From Domibacillus epiphyticus (GTDB taxonomy: Bacteria; Bacillota; Bacilli; Bacillales; Domibacillaceae): a DNA stretch of 64,000 nt. Below, piece by piece: positions 7,714 through 18,128 of this stretch. Positions within the stretch are counted from its first letter, which is position 1. Every line of letters starts with the position of its first letter. Both the position numbers and the translations under genes were made by a program. The notes below the pieces were generated by a model, which worked only from the letters and a program-made list of their open reading frames with translations, searched no databases and had not been told where the DNA came from. The stretch lies in NCBI RefSeq assembly GCF_001975785.1, contig NZ_MSFI01000029.1, forward strand, positions 1-64,000, written 5' to 3'.

Positions 7714-8907
7714 TTACCCTTTTTTATGAGTGTTAACGTAATCCGCAATGCGTGCTGTTGCTTTTTCAAGCAGTTCAAGCGAGGTTGCATAAGAAAGACG
7801 GATGTTTGCTGGCGAGCCAAAGCCGCTCCCTGGTACAACGGCAACATTTGCTTCTTCAAGCAGTGCTGTCACGAAGTCATCAACAGCTGCATGCCCTGTT
7901 AATTTTGCTGCTTCCGTCACGTTCGGGAACAAATAAAATGCACCCTGCGGCTTTAAGCAAGTGACACCTGGAATAGCCGTCAGCTGCTCATGAATGATAT
8001 TCAGCCGTTCCTGGAATGCTTTTTTCATTTCTTCAACAGGCGCCTGTGATCCTGTGTATGCTGCAATTGCTCCATATTGAGCCGTTGATGTAGGATTTGA
8101 TGTTGAATGGCTGGCAAGGTCTGTCATTGCTTTAATGACCTGTGCATTGCCTGCCGCATAGCCAATACGCCATCCTGTCATCGAATGGGACTTTGAAACA
8201 CCGTTAATGATAATCGTTTGTTCTTTAAGCTCTTGGGACAATTCTGCAATGGAAACGTGCTTATTGTCACCATAAACTAATTTTTCATAAATTTCATCGG
8301 ATACGATCCAAATGTTTTTGCGCAGTGCCACTTCACCGAGCGCTTTCAATTCTTCTGCTGTATAAAGCATGCCAGTCGGATTCGATGGCGAGTTAATGAT
8401 AACTGCTTTCGTTTTATCTGTAATCGCTGCTTCTAATTGTTTTGGTGTTATTTTAAACTCGTTTGATTCTTTTCCTTCCACGTACACAGGAACGCCGTCT
8501 GCAAGTTTTACCTGTTCAGGATAGCTGACCCAGTAAGGTGTTGGAATGATCACTTCATCGCCTTCATTTAAAATAACCTGAAATAGATTGTACAACGCAT
8601 GTTTGGCACCAGTTGTGACGATAATTTCGTTTGGTTTATATGTAATCCCCTGATCTTCTTTAAATTTGCCGATGATTGCATCTTTCAATCCCGCGAGACC
8701 GCCTGCCGGTGTATATTTTGTCTGACCGTCTTTTAATGACTCATAAGCCGCTTCAATAATATGATCAGGCGTGTTAAAATCCGGTTCTCCGGCACCAAGA
8801 CCAATAACATCAATACCTTGTGCTTTCATCTCTTTTGCTTTCGCTGTAATTGCTAATGTCGTTGACGGAGTTAATGCTTTTACGCGTTCTGCTAATTGTA
8901 CATCCAT
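7714..8907 (-). CDS. aspB: Aspartate aminotransferase (class I, PLP)
   Basis: 397 residues. It transfers the amino group between aspartate and 2-oxoglutarate. The fold-type-I features are GAGEPDFNTP near 38, SNPTG near 175, SDEIYEKLVY near 203 and the PLP lysine in SKSHSMTGWR (Lys239). ATG at 8905-8907 has ATGGAG eight bases upstream and gives the usual M-D-V-x-L-A-x-R-V start. It is the last gene of the dinG-ypmA-ypmB-aspB series and is followed by a terminator. The usual next gene, asnS, is absent. Confidence 0.94.
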   Translation of the reverse strand: MDVQLAERVKALTPSTTLAITAKAKEMKAQGIDVIGLGAGEPDFNTPDHIIEAAYESLKDGQTKYTPAGGLAGLKDAIIGKFKEDQGITYKPNEIIVTTGAKHALYNLFQVILNEGDEVIIPTPYWVSYPEQVKLADGVPVYVEGKESNEFKITPKQLEAAITDKTKAVIINSPSNPTGMLYTAEELKALGEVALRKNIWIVSDEIYEKLVYGDNKHVSIAELSQELKEQTIIINGVSKSHSMTGWRIGYAAGNAQVIKAMTDLASHSTSNPTSTAQYGAIAAYTGSQAPVEEMKKAFQERLNIIHEQLTAIPGVTCLKPQGAFYLFPNVTEAAKLTGHAAVDDFVTALLEEANVAVVPGSGFGSPANIRLSYATSLELLEKATARIADYVNTHKKG

Positions 8908-8924
8908 GTAAATTCTCCATTCTG

Positions 8925-9413
8925 TTAAATGTTTTCGACTTTTCTCCACCATTTTCCGTCTTCGAACGATAAGTAATAATAATTTAATTTTCCTTTATCG
9001 TTTTTAAACGTGAACAGCCAGACAGGTGTTTCTTTTTCCATACCCAGTGTGAGTGTAAGGATTTCCGCCTTGCCTGATTCCTCTCTGAATAGAGCACGCG
9101 CTTCTTTTTCCGTAACTCCCTGAGCAAGCGGCTTTAAAACCGGTTCAGACTTGCCATCTTCTGCAATCCAGACCGCAACATTTTGGCCGCTTTTGTCTTT
9201 CCCTGTCACCGTATAATATGCAGTTGTTCCATTGTACAGATACACCTCTTCAACTTCGGTAAGAGCTGTTCTTTCTTTCGCTTCCTGTACAGCGGTCATC
9301 TTTGCTTTTTCATACGGTTTTTGTGCATTATTATACATGATTCCGACAATTCCTGCAATAACAGCTATGGTAATACCGATTATTATAAACCATTTTTTAA
9401 AATTCGTTCGCAT
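8925..9413 (-). CDS. ypmB: YpmB family membrane-anchored protein (DUF5590/PepSY-like)
   Basis: 162 residues. The short basic N-terminus is followed by one membrane segment (about residues 8-27), and the remaining domain is outside the membrane. It has two related beta-rich units, with EVYLYNGTTAYYTVTG in the first and YYYLSFEDGKWW in the last, resembling PepSY-type folds. ATG at 9411-9413 gives best spacing from AAGAAG; ATG 9419 and GTG 9422 are alternatives. The role is unknown. It sits between ypmA and aspB as in B. subtilis. Confidence 0.8.
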   Translation of the reverse strand: MRTNFKKWFIIIGITIAVIAGIVGIMYNNAQKPYEKAKMTAVQEAKERTALTEVEEVYLYNGTTAYYTVTGKDKSGQNVAVWIAEDGKSEPVLKPLAQGVTEKEARALFREESGKAEILTLTLGMEKETPVWLFTFKNDKGKLNYYYLSFEDGKWWRKVENI

Positions 9414-9425
9414 ATTCATCACTTC

Positions 9426-9596
9426 TTATGTTCTGTAAATGGTAAAAACGGCTTTTGATTTATCTTCAGGATCCAGCGCCAGACCAAACATTAAATTTTC
9501 ACGCTTTAGCGTCCGGTTTAACGTATCGACGAGCTTATATAAATCGCCATTATGTTCAACCGTCACTGTTGATAAAACATCAATTTTCGACTCCAT
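9426..9596 (-). CDS. ypmA: YpmA family small protein (DUF4264)
   Basis: 56 residues from the ATG at 9594-9596, which has a near-perfect AGGAGG site seven bases upstream. The sequence begins M-E-S-K-I-D-V-L-S and carries DLYKLVDTLNRTLKRENLMFG, typical of the small conserved YpmA family of Bacillus, always next to ypmB. No function is known and there is no membrane segment. It is closely linked to ypmB (12-nt gap). Confidence 0.82.
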   Translation of the reverse strand: MESKIDVLSTVTVEHNGDLYKLVDTLNRTLKRENLMFGLALDPEDKSKAVFTIYRT

Positions 9597-9646
9597 ACGA
9601 ATCCCTCCTGTAGGCATTATAGCAGGAATAGCCGCCCAGTTTGCAA

Positions 9647-12451
9647 CTATTTTTCATTGGGCAGCCATTTTTCAATTAGCTCAATTGTGCCCGTAATATC
9701 TTCCTCAATAGCTTGAACATCCGGAATTGACTGTAAAAATGACTTTCCATAGCGGCTAGAGACAATTCTGCGGTCAAAAATAACGGCTATGCCCCGATCA
9801 GACTGCGTACGAATAAGACGGCCAAAACCCTGCCGGAACCGGATAATGGCTTGTGGCAGTGAATAAGCCGAAAACGGGTTTATCCCATCTTCCCTAAGCT
9901 GCCTGCTTTTAGCAGACACAAATGGGTCATCTGGCGGTGCAAAGGGAAGTCTAACAATAAATAAGACCGATAGATCTTCACCAGGAATATCGATCCCTTC
10001 CCAAAACGCCCCGGTTCCGAGCAAAATGGCTTTATCATATTGGCGAAAATTTTTAGTGAGTCTTGTCACACTACCATTTGTAATTCCTTGCGCAATAATG
10101 GCGTAATCATCCAGCAGTCCCGTATCACGTATATAATCGTATGTTTTCTTTAAAATATCAAAAGAGGTAAACAATACAAGCATTCGACCGCCAGCCGATT
10201 CTGCAGCCGCGATAATATAATCTGCAACAGCCGCCGCATAAACGTCGCTATCAACCTCGTTCACTTCCGGCACATCATTCGGAATGACGACACGGCAGTT
10301 CTCCGCATAATTAAACGGTGAATTCACCACGCACTCATTATATGAATACTGCGTCAGGCCTATTTCATTCGCAAAAAATCGAAATGAGTTTTCTACTGTT
10401 AAAGTCGCGGACGTAAACACAACATGGTGGCGATCGAGCAAATAATCTTTAATGAGCGCACCTGCATGAATGGGCTGCGTACGGATCACAAACGTGTTCA
10501 TAAGCGATCGAACATCCCCTTCCATCCAGACAACATCGCCATCATCCGGACGGAACAGAAGCTCAAATAAACATTCGTTCCATTTCCTGCACCGTTCAAG
10601 TATGGCTGCCGCATCATCCACAAACAATTCATCACGCGCTTGCAGCTCCCCGCGAATCTGCGCTAATGGTGTGATCTTTTTAGACATTGCCTCTATAAAT
10701 AAAGACACCTCTTTATAAATACGTTCCGCTCCCCACTCAATCTGCTGCCATGCTGCTGTTTGACGTGTGTCATCATCAATCGCCATTTGCCGCTTTGACT
10801 GTGCGGTCCGCTTCGTTTTTTCTTCAAAGAAAGCTGAAACCGATGTAAACCATTCCTCCGCTTCCATTAAAACGGCAGCCATTTGCCGCACCAGTTCATA
10901 AGAAGATTGGACAGACAGATGTTTATTTTCAATGCGCTCCAGTTGATAAAGAAGCCGTTTTTCATCTGCTGTACCTATTTTTCCAAGCATAAACTTTAAC
11001 TGTGAAAGCGACAGCTCTTTCCCAAGCCGCTCCCTCGCCGCTTTTTCAAATTGATGCGCTTCATCAACAATGATATGACCGTTTTTAGGGAGCAGCGGCC
11101 GCTCTGATTTGATATCCGCGATTAAAAACGAATGATTGGTAACAATGATATCAGCATTTGCGGCAACATCTTTGGCGTACAAGAAAAAGTCATGAGAACG
11201 CCACGCCTGTTTCGATTTGTTCAAATAATCGTCCACCTGGCATACTTCTTCCCATAAGAGCAGCCCGCCTGATGACAAATTCAACTCGTCACCATCCCCG
11301 GTCATCGTTTCAAGAAGCCAGACGAGAATTTGCATTTTGGCAATTGTCCGGTCATAGTTTGTTTCCCTTTCCTTCAGCGCCCGAACAAAACGGGATAAAT
11401 CAAGATAATGCCGCTTCCCTTTCAGTACTGCCGTTTTCACCTCAAATGGAAGCATTGTCTTTATTTTTTTCAGTTCACGTTCAAGAAGCTGATGCTGTAA
11501 CAGCACCGTATACGTTGAAATAACGACAGGTTTCCCTGACTGTCGGCTTTTATAAACCGACGGCAAAAGGTACGCAAGTGACTTTCCTGTCCCAGTGCCT
11601 GCTTCAATGACAGTATGAACGCCGCTCTCAAATGATTTTTGAACCGCATTCATCATTTCCATCTGTCCGTCACGCCGTTCAATCCCCGGCATACCCGATA
11701 ATAAAGACCACTTTGCTTCCTCCTCTTCCGGAAACAAAGTATCTTCATTCGGTTCTCTTTTTAAAGGCCTCTCTTTTTTTCTAAGGCCAAGTCCCCGGTA
11801 AACAGTCCATTCCTCCGGGAGCGTTTCAATCCTCATTTTTTTTTGTGCAGCAATACGTGCAAGCAGCACATGAATATCACTTTTCAGCCCGATTGAAAGC
11901 TTTGTCAGCCGCTCAACCGTCACGAGAGGCAGGCGCTCAAGACGCTCCATCAGCTTCAGGAAAAGCTGAGCTGTCGCATATGCATCACTGTCCGCGCGAT
12001 GAGGCTGCCCATGATTCAGATCAAATTGGCCAGATAAGTCACTAAGCTTATAGCTGTCAGCCGCAGGAAGCACGATTTTTGCTAATTCCACTGTATCGAT
12101 CAGAAGTCCGTCAAATGCTGGATAACCAGCCTCCTTGAACTCTTCATTTAAAAACGTCACATCAAACGTCACATTATGCGCGACAAAGATTGCATCTTCC
12201 AGCCACTCTCTAAACCGTCCTGCTTCGTCCAAAAAAGCCGGGGCCCCCCGTACCATTTCATCATCGATTCCGGTCAGTTCTTGAATAAACGGCGGAATGG
12301 GTGCGTGCGGATTTAAATACGTATCGTATTGTTTTGTTATGATCCCTTTTTCAATTAAAACAAACGCCGCCTGCATGATACGACCTCCGCTTGCATGAGA
12401 GTGACCAGTCGTTTCAAAATCAGCCACGACAAATCGCAAATCATTGTTCAC
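9647..12451 (-). CDS. dinG: DinG-type helicase with N-terminal 3'-5' exonuclease domain
   Basis: 934 residues. The N-terminal ~170 residues form a DnaQ-like DEDDh exonuclease (VVADFETTG, HNVTFDVTFLNEEF, HRADSDAYATA). The rest is an XPD/DinG-like superfamily 2 region with Walker A EAGTGTGKS, VDEAHQF, and C-terminal LGTGAFWEGIDIPG and QGFGRLIR motifs. The Gram-positive form of DinG is known to act as a 3'-5' nuclease and lacks the Fe-S cysteines. GTG at 12449-12451 is chosen for its AAGGTG site and family start. It is the first gene of the ypmA-ypmB-aspB series. Confidence 0.92.
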   Translation of the reverse strand: MNNDLRFVVADFETTGHSHASGGRIMQAAFVLIEKGIITKQYDTYLNPHAPIPPFIQELTGIDDEMVRGAPAFLDEAGRFREWLEDAIFVAHNVTFDVTFLNEEFKEAGYPAFDGLLIDTVELAKIVLPAADSYKLSDLSGQFDLNHGQPHRADSDAYATAQLFLKLMERLERLPLVTVERLTKLSIGLKSDIHVLLARIAAQKKMRIETLPEEWTVYRGLGLRKKERPLKREPNEDTLFPEEEEAKWSLLSGMPGIERRDGQMEMMNAVQKSFESGVHTVIEAGTGTGKSLAYLLPSVYKSRQSGKPVVISTYTVLLQHQLLERELKKIKTMLPFEVKTAVLKGKRHYLDLSRFVRALKERETNYDRTIAKMQILVWLLETMTGDGDELNLSSGGLLLWEEVCQVDDYLNKSKQAWRSHDFFLYAKDVAANADIIVTNHSFLIADIKSERPLLPKNGHIIVDEAHQFEKAARERLGKELSLSQLKFMLGKIGTADEKRLLYQLERIENKHLSVQSSYELVRQMAAVLMEAEEWFTSVSAFFEEKTKRTAQSKRQMAIDDDTRQTAAWQQIEWGAERIYKEVSLFIEAMSKKITPLAQIRGELQARDELFVDDAAAILERCRKWNECLFELLFRPDDGDVVWMEGDVRSLMNTFVIRTQPIHAGALIKDYLLDRHHVVFTSATLTVENSFRFFANEIGLTQYSYNECVVNSPFNYAENCRVVIPNDVPEVNEVDSDVYAAAVADYIIAAAESAGGRMLVLFTSFDILKKTYDYIRDTGLLDDYAIIAQGITNGSVTRLTKNFRQYDKAILLGTGAFWEGIDIPGEDLSVLFIVRLPFAPPDDPFVSAKSRQLREDGINPFSAYSLPQAIIRFRQGFGRLIRTQSDRGIAVIFDRRIVSSRYGKSFLQSIPDVQAIEEDITGTIELIEKWLPNEK

Positions 12452-12491
12452 GTCAAACACACCTTTTAGTAAATTCCTTCTCAGTTTACCA

Positions 12492-12523
12492 TAAAAAAGA
12501 CCGCTGCACGCACAGCGGTCTTT
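12492..12523 (-). terminator. Terminator after panD
   Basis: GACCGCTG/CAGCGGTC stem, extended by A-T pairs, and a TTTTTT run on the minus strand. It closes the pantothenate operon just upstream of dinG. Confidence 0.88.
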
Positions 12524-12526
12524 CAT

Positions 12527-12910
12527 TTACATTATCGTTGCAGCCGGCTCTTGGTGAAGCATGTCCACAATTCGATTATCTTTATCCATAATGAGCACTT
12601 TTGGCTTATGGTCTTTTACTTTTTCTTCTGCTACCATCACATACGAAATGATAATAACCGTGTCTCCTGGCTGAACAAGGCGGGCGGCTGCTCCGTTTAA
12701 ACAGATCACGCCACTTCCCCGCTCTCCCGGAATAATATATGTTTCAAGGCGGGCGCCGTTATTGTTGTTGACAATTTGTACTTTTTCATTTGCCAACATA
12801 CCGGCTTCATCCAGCAAATCTTCATCAATTGTAATACTGCCGACGTAGTTTAAATTTGCTTCTGTCACCGTTGCACGGTGAATTTTGCCGTTCATCATTG
12901 TACGAAACAT
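12527..12910 (-). CDS. panD: Aspartate 1-decarboxylase (pyruvoyl enzyme)
   Basis: 127 residues, the normal length. It makes beta-alanine from aspartate for pantothenate synthesis. The proenzyme self-cleaves between Gly24 and Ser25 in YVGSITID to generate the pyruvoyl cofactor; that site and the downstream [20 protein letters not shown] segment are intact. Its ATG overlaps the panC stop codon by one base (TAATG), so the two are translationally coupled. It is the last gene of panB-panC-panD. Confidence 0.97.
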   Translation of the reverse strand: MFRTMMNGKIHRATVTEANLNYVGSITIDEDLLDEAGMLANEKVQIVNNNNGARLETYIIPGERGSGVICLNGAAARLVQPGDTVIIISYVMVAEEKVKDHKPKVLIMDKDNRIVDMLHQEPAATIM

Positions 12911-13767
12911 TATGCTCTTCCTTTCACAGTAAAAATGATGTTATCAATTAAACGGGCATTTTTATATTGAACCGCAGCCGCTGCAATTATCGTTCCTGTT
13001 GCCCTCTGAATGGGTTCAAGCTCTGGATAGGCTAAAATTTCGAGATATTCAATCTCTGCGCCTGAGTGTAAATTCAAATAGTCAATGGCCTGTTCTCTTA
13101 CACGTTCAATCCTTGTTTCCCCACTGTCAATCGATTCTTTTAAACGTGATAATGACTGATAAAGCGCCGGTGCTCTTTCTCTTTCTTCCGGCTGTAAATA
13201 AACATTTCGTGAACTTTTAGCGAGTCCGTCTTCTTCCCTGACTGTTTCGACACCATGAATTGTTACAGGCACGTTTAATGAATCAACAAGACCATATATA
13301 ACAGCAAGCTGCTGGGCATCTTTCTTTCCAAAATAAGCATTGTCCGGTTCAGTCATGTGAAACAGCTTCATCACGACGGTTGCAACGCCGTCAAAATGAC
13401 CTTCCCGCTTTATTCCGCACAGAACGTTCGTCCGTTTTTTCACTGTTAGCGCAACGGCAGGTTCTTCGGGGTACATTTCATCCACTGATGGCATAAATAA
13501 ATAATCAACACCCGAACTTTCAGCAAGTGCCGCATCCTTTTCTGGATCCCGTGGATACCGCTCAAAATCTTCATTAGGGCCAAATTGCAGCGGGTTAACG
13601 AAAATAGACATGATGACCGTATCATTTTCCTTCCGTGCCTTTTTAGCCAGTGTTAAATGCCCCTCATGCAAAAAACCCATTGTCGGCACAAACCCGATCG
13701 TATGGCCGTTCTTTTTATTATTGCGTACTATTTCTTTTAATTTTACGATTGAATCAACAATTATCAT
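12910..13767 (-). CDS. panC: Pantothenate synthetase
   Basis: 285 residues. It ligates pantoate and beta-alanine with ATP. The nucleotidyltransferase HIGH-like motif HEGH (34-37) after [12 protein letters not shown], the [12 protein letters not shown] pocket and the KSSRN (KMSKS-like) loop are present. The ATG overlaps the panB stop by four bases (ATGA). The end overlaps panD by one base. Encoded with panB and panD behind one structured leader. Confidence 0.97.
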   Translation of the reverse strand: MIIVDSIVKLKEIVRNNKKNGHTIGFVPTMGFLHEGHLTLAKKARKENDTVIMSIFVNPLQFGPNEDFERYPRDPEKDAALAESSGVDYLFMPSVDEMYPEEPAVALTVKKRTNVLCGIKREGHFDGVATVVMKLFHMTEPDNAYFGKKDAQQLAVIYGLVDSLNVPVTIHGVETVREEDGLAKSSRNVYLQPEERERAPALYQSLSRLKESIDSGETRIERVREQAIDYLNLHSGAEIEYLEILAYPELEPIQRATGTIIAAAAVQYKNARLIDNIIFTVKGRA

Positions 13768-14603
13768 GAGTGGACGCCTCCATACAGCCGATCAAGTTCT
13801 TCCTCATTCATCGTGAATGTATGTTCATCAGAAGGAAATGCACCGTTCTTCACTTCAATCACGTAAGACTGAACGGCCGGTACGCCTTCCGTGTCAAAAT
13901 TCGCGTAGCTTTTCACAAATTTTGCCGTCCGATCAACGCCGTAGCGCATAATATCATGATACACAAGCACCTGGCCATCCGTTTTTCCACCTGCACCAAT
14001 GCCGATGACTGGAATCGCTAATGATTTTGTAATGGATTCCGCTACTTGATATGGAACACATTCAAGGACAATCATAAACGCGCCGGCCTGTTCCATTTCT
14101 TTTGCATCCTCGAGAAGTTTACGTGCCGCTTCGGCTGTTTTTCCCTGTACTTTATATCCACCCATCACACCGACAGACTGCGGGGTTAAGCCGAGGTGTG
14201 CACAAACAGGCACCCCAGCTTCTGTTAACTCACGGACTCGGTCAACAATTTCACCTGCGCCTTCAAGTTTTACAGCATCGGCTCCCGCTTCCTGCATTAA
14301 CGCCCGAGCTGCCTTCATTGTTTCTTCTTTATTCACGTGATATGTCATAAATGGCATATCGGTAATCGTAAACGTGTTGCGCGCACCTCTTTTCACCGCT
14401 TTTGTATGGTGAATCACATCTGAAAGCGTTACCGAAACGGTTGATTCGTAGCCTAGAACAGTCATGCCGAGTGAATCGCCAACAAGAATGATATCTGCAC
14501 CGCCAGACTGCGCATGCTTCGCAGATGGAAAATCATATGCGGTGATCATCGCAATTTTATCATTGTTCGTTTTCATTTTTAAAAAATCAGCTGTACGTTT
14601 CAT
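13764..14603 (-). CDS. panB: 3-methyl-2-oxobutanoate hydroxymethyltransferase
   Basis: 279 residues. It makes ketopantoate using methylenetetrahydrofolate. The beta-barrel motifs [37 protein letters not shown] and VIGIGAGG are all recognisable. ATG at 14601-14603 has a strong AAAGGAGG site. It is the first gene of the pan operon and lies behind a leader of about 200 nt containing a terminator, so expression is likely controlled by premature termination. Confidence 0.97.
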   Translation of the reverse strand: MKRTADFLKMKTNNDKIAMITAYDFPSAKHAQSGGADIILVGDSLGMTVLGYESTVSVTLSDVIHHTKAVKRGARNTFTITDMPFMTYHVNKEETMKAARALMQEAGADAVKLEGAGEIVDRVRELTEAGVPVCAHLGLTPQSVGVMGGYKVQGKTAEAARKLLEDAKEMEQAGAFMIVLECVPYQVAESITKSLAIPVIGIGAGGKTDGQVLVYHDIMRYGVDRTAKFVKSYANFDTEGVPAVQSYVIEVKNGAFPSDEHTFTMNEEELDRLYGGVHS

Positions 14604-14803
14604 TTAATCATCCTCCTTTTTTATCAGAGGAGACGAAACAACATAAAAGGGTCCTCCAAAGGCAGAAGGACCCGTTAACTACGGCTGGATGTTTCGACCC
14701 TCTGTCCCTGTCCGAATGGATCAAGGCAGTTTACGTCTTATTTTGTTTAAATAAACCCTTTGTAACGGTGCAGCTCTATTACGATACCGCCCGAGTCAAG
14801 TTC
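14604..14803 (-). ncRNA. Structured panB leader, candidate pan-motif RNA
   Basis: The transcribed leader between the promoter and panB contains GC-rich, potentially pairing segments (for example GGACAGGGACAGAGGGTCG near 14687-14710 and the CATCCAGCCG after it), then a terminator hairpin. Pan-motif RNAs, stem-loops with conserved bulged adenosines, are known upstream of panB in Bacillus and other Firmicutes. The location is right and the purine bulges look plausible, but I could not fold or align it; the specific class is an inference. Confidence 0.55.
14643..14673 (-). terminator. Leader terminator upstream of panB
   Basis: GGGTCCT/AGGACCC, seven pairs around an 11-nt loop, then TTTT and a mixed T-rich tract. 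It lies 40 bases before panB and after the promoter, as in an attenuator. Confidence 0.75.
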
Positions 14804-14832
14804 ATTATAACAGCGTCACCCTTTTTTGACTA
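14804..14832 (-). promoter_or_regulatory. Promoter of the panBCD operon
   Basis: TAGTCA (-35) at 14827-14832, a 17-bp spacer and a perfect TATAAT at 14804-14809 on the minus strand, directly after the birA stop codon. Confidence 0.7.
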
Positions 14833-14839
14833 TGAAAAA

Positions 14840-15814
14840 TTACTGATCGATTTCAATATCTGCTGAATAAATATCATGAATCATTCCGTTTTCATCTTGT
14901 AATTTCAACACACCTTCATCGGTAATACCAAGCGCTTTTCCTCGAATGGTCCCAGTAACGGTCCGCGCTATAATATGACGCCCGATCGAGATTGCGTACG
15001 ATTCCCATTTGTCTTTTATCAATCCAAAACCGTTCGTCATGTATTCATCATAGTACAACTCCAGGTTTTTCATAATCGCCTGTACCAATTTTGCACGCGG
15101 CACAGTTTCACCTTTTTCAATTGAAATCGACGTTGCGATATTTGAAAGTTCCTCCGGGAATTGACGCTGATTCACATTCATGCCAATTCCAATAATAATC
15201 GAGCGGATTTGATCTGAATCCGCCTGCAATTCGGTTAAGATGCCGGTTATTTTTTTTCCGTTTAATAAAATGTCATTTGGCCATTTAATTTCCGCCATCA
15301 CACCTGCAGCATCACGGATCGCTTCAGTAACTGCAACTGCCGTAATGAGTGTAAATTGCGGCGCTTTATACGGGGGCAGATTTGGCTTCAAAATCAAGCT
15401 CATCCATATGCCAGTATACTTTGGAGAATGCCATTCTCTCGTCATCCGGCCCCGTCCTGCCGTCTGTTCTTCCGCGATTACAAGCGTGCCTTCTTCTGCT
15501 TCTTCGGCCAATTTATGCGCCTCTTTTTGTGTCGATTCAACACTTTCTATAAAAACGACTTTCTTGCCAAGACGAACTGTTTCAAGGCCGATCAACAGCT
15601 CATTTTCACTTACTTTATCCGGTTTAGACGTAATTCGGTATCCCTTTTTACGTACTGCCTCTAATTCAAACCCTTCCTGGCGGAGTGATTCAATATGCTT
15701 CCAAACAGCCGTACGTGAACAGCCGATAATATCGGCCAGCGCCTGTCCGGATACAAAATCCCCATCCGCTTTCGAAAATGCTTCAAGTAGTTTATGTTTT
15801 ACAGACGACTGCAC
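14840..15814 (-). CDS. birA: Biotin protein ligase and biotin repressor
   Basis: 324 residues. An N-terminal winged helix (1-65, SGQALADIIGCSRTAVWKHI) binds DNA; the rest is the biotin/lipoate ligase domain with GRGRMTREW (biotinyl-AMP loop) and IKWPNDILLNGKKI. It attaches biotin to acetyl-CoA carboxylase-type carriers and, in B. subtilis, represses biotin genes. GTG at 15812-15814 overlaps the end of cca by 16 bases; AGGAG lies a little far upstream. It ends the ypjD-dapB-mgsA-bshA-cca-birA operon. Confidence 0.95.
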   Translation of the reverse strand: MQSSVKHKLLEAFSKADGDFVSGQALADIIGCSRTAVWKHIESLRQEGFELEAVRKKGYRITSKPDKVSENELLIGLETVRLGKKVVFIESVESTQKEAHKLAEEAEEGTLVIAEEQTAGRGRMTREWHSPKYTGIWMSLILKPNLPPYKAPQFTLITAVAVTEAIRDAAGVMAEIKWPNDILLNGKKITGILTELQADSDQIRSIIIGIGMNVNQRQFPEELSNIATSISIEKGETVPRAKLVQAIMKNLELYYDEYMTNGFGLIKDKWESYAISIGRHIIARTVTGTIRGKALGITDEGVLKLQDENGMIHDIYSADIEIDQ

Positions 15815-16992
15815 GACAGCAAAAACTCCTTTATTTGTTCTTTTGTGTTGTTAATTTCACGGTTCATAATCGCTTTTTCAACCAATTCCAAACACTCTTT
15901 TATCCAAGCCCCTCTCGGTTTCCCTGTCCATTCCATTAAATCAGACCCTGTTGCGTTGAGATCGCTTCGGCTTTTAATTGGCAGCGCATGCCACCTTGAA
16001 ATAATATCCTTTGAAAAAGAGGGGCGCCCATCTAATACAGCCATTGCCTCTGCACAATCCACCGCTGCTTCAAGCTGCATTTCATATAGTAACAGATCGG
16101 TCCAGCCCTCTGTCAGAACCCGATTTAATGTACGCACCCCTTTTTCAATTCGTTTGACACGTCTACTGGACATTCGCCAGCCGCGTAAAAAATTAGTGAT
16201 GTCTCCGGCTGCCGCTTCATATACAATAAGAATCCACATTTGGTTCACACTCAGCGGCTGCAGCTGAAGAGCTGCGATACGTTCAATGGTCTTTTTTTGT
16301 CCTGCAAGACCAGGCAAAAACGCATATAGACCTGTTTGAGCGATGATGGAAAGCCCGGCAGCTTTGTCAGGCGCACTAAGAAGTTTATCCATTTCATTTA
16401 ATTTTCGTTCGACCGCAATATGAGACAAAAGGGGCGCATGATCGACCAAAGCCTTGCATGTTTTTGGATCGAGTTCGAACGATAGCTGACTCATGAATCT
16501 AGCGGCGCGCATCATACGAAGTGCATCTTCTGAAAAGCGTTCTGATGCATCGCCAACGGTCCGGATAATACCCTTAGTCAAATCGGGCTGTCCGTTAAAT
16601 GGATCAATCAGTTTCCCCTCTGCCGTCATCGCAATTGCATTCATTGTAAAATCGCGGCGCTTTAAGTCATCATGAAGCGACCGGACGAACTTCACCTCGT
16701 CCGGCCTCCTAAAATCACTGTATTCTGACTCAGTACGAAATGTCGTTACTTCAAACCCGCAGCCATCGCGTAACACAAGAATTGTTCCATGTTCAATGCC
16801 AACGTCTATAGTATGCATAAAAATGGTTTTCACTTCGTTCGGCAAAGCCGAAGTGGCAATATCTATGTCATGGATCGGCCGATGCAAAAGTAAATCGCGA
16901 ACCGCACCACCGACAAAATAAGCTTCATGACCCGATTCCTCAAGAGCTTGAATAATCGGGAGTGCTTCTTTAAAAAAAGGGTGATCAATCAT
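15799..16992 (-). CDS. cca: CCA-adding enzyme (tRNA nucleotidyltransferase)
   Basis: 397 residues. It adds or repairs the 3' CCA of tRNAs without a template. The class II nucleotidyltransferase signature GGAVRDLLL (28-36) and the metal-binding DID (42-44) are followed by [10 protein letters not shown] and the [12 protein letters not shown] nucleotide-selection helix region. The start overlaps the end of bshA by 8 bases with a GAAGGAGGATCATC site; the end overlaps birA. All key motifs are intact. Confidence 0.96.
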   Translation of the reverse strand: MIDHPFFKEALPIIQALEESGHEAYFVGGAVRDLLLHRPIHDIDIATSALPNEVKTIFMHTIDVGIEHGTILVLRDGCGFEVTTFRTESEYSDFRRPDEVKFVRSLHDDLKRRDFTMNAIAMTAEGKLIDPFNGQPDLTKGIIRTVGDASERFSEDALRMMRAARFMSQLSFELDPKTCKALVDHAPLLSHIAVERKLNEMDKLLSAPDKAAGLSIIAQTGLYAFLPGLAGQKKTIERIAALQLQPLSVNQMWILIVYEAAAGDITNFLRGWRMSSRRVKRIEKGVRTLNRVLTEGWTDLLLYEMQLEAAVDCAEAMAVLDGRPSFSKDIISRWHALPIKSRSDLNATGSDLMEWTGKPRGAWIKECLELVEKAIMNREINNTKEQIKEFLLSCSRL

Positions 16993-18127
16993 GATGATCC
17001 TCCTTCAATAGACGATCATACACATGTTCATATTGTCCAACAATATCCGATGAATGAAAACGTGTCTGAACGGTTTCGATTGCTTGTTTTCTCATGGATT
17101 CATACAGTTGACGGTCGGTCAACAATGAGATGGCTGCAGCACTGATTGATTCAATATCGCCAACCGGACAAATAAAGCCATTTTTCCCATCCTCAATCAC
17201 TTCAGGAATCCCGCCGGCATCCGTTCCAATGCAAGGGACGCCGCATGCCATCGCTTCTAGCGCAACGAGGCCAAAGCTTTCTTTTTCAGACAAAAGAAGC
17301 TTCAGGTCACTGATTCCATAAAGTTCCGCGAGATTATTCTGTTTACCAAGATACAGTACGCTGCCTTCTAGGCCAAGCGCTTCAACAAGGCGGCATACAA
17401 CCGTCATTTCCGGTCCATCACCGACAAGAAGAAGTTTTGCGGGCATCTCATTTACAATTCTAGCAAACACATTAACTACGTCCGTTACCCTTTTTACGGG
17501 GCGGAAATTTGACACATGAATGACAACTTTTTCATTCTCTTCAATGCCGAATTCTTTTTTTAAATGTTGTGTGGATTCAGTTGGTCTGTATACGCGTTCG
17601 TCGATAAAATTATAGACCGTTTCAATTTTTTTATCAGGCTCAATGAGCTCGATTGTTTGATTCACAAGGGAATCGGACACCGCGGTTACCGCATCAGATT
17701 GTTCAATGCCAAATTTAATGGCCGAAGTAAGTGCTGAATCAGAACCTAGGACCGTAATATCAGTCCCGTGCAGCGTCGTTACAATTTTTACATTTGATTT
17801 TGCCATTTGCTTTCCTAAAATAGCGCATACTGCGTGCGGAATGGCATAGTGAACATGCAAAATATCAAGTTTTTCCCGATCAATTACGTCCGCCATCTTA
17901 CTTGCAAGTGCAATATCGTATGGTGGATATTGAAAAACAGAGTATTGATTAACTTCGACTTGATGAAAGAAAATATTGTGGTACATCCTGTTCAACCGGA
18001 AAGGAACAGCAGATGTGATAAAGTGAATCGTATGCCCTTTTTCAGCGAGAAGCTTTCCCAGTTCCGTTGCGACAACGCCCGAGCCGCCTACTGTCGGATA
18101 GCACGTAATGCCAATATTAAGTCCCAT
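16985..18127 (-). CDS. bshA: Bacillithiol biosynthesis glycosyltransferase BshA
   Basis: 380 residues. It transfers GlcNAc from UDP-GlcNAc to L-malate, the first step of bacillithiol synthesis. The GT4/GT-B features are the N-terminal [16 protein letters not shown] loop, [10 protein letters not shown] near 200 and the EXXXXXXXE-type region [16 protein letters not shown] near 285. It starts one base after the mgsA stop. In B. subtilis the deacetylase gene bshB1 lies between mgsA and bshA; it is missing here. ypdA, the bacillithiol disulfide reductase gene, is also in the window. Confidence 0.95.
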   Translation of the reverse strand: MGLNIGITCYPTVGGSGVVATELGKLLAEKGHTIHFITSAVPFRLNRMYHNIFFHQVEVNQYSVFQYPPYDIALASKMADVIDREKLDILHVHYAIPHAVCAILGKQMAKSNVKIVTTLHGTDITVLGSDSALTSAIKFGIEQSDAVTAVSDSLVNQTIELIEPDKKIETVYNFIDERVYRPTESTQHLKKEFGIEENEKVVIHVSNFRPVKRVTDVVNVFARIVNEMPAKLLLVGDGPEMTVVCRLVEALGLEGSVLYLGKQNNLAELYGISDLKLLLSEKESFGLVALEAMACGVPCIGTDAGGIPEVIEDGKNGFICPVGDIESISAAAISLLTDRQLYESMRKQAIETVQTRFHSSDIVGQYEHVYDRLLKEDHHD

Positions 18128-18128
18128 T

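Noticed and set aside
15240-15854. 204-codon plus-strand frame inside birA
   Set aside because: Opposite strand to birA, whose motifs are clear; Ser/Arg-rich composition typical of antisense frames.
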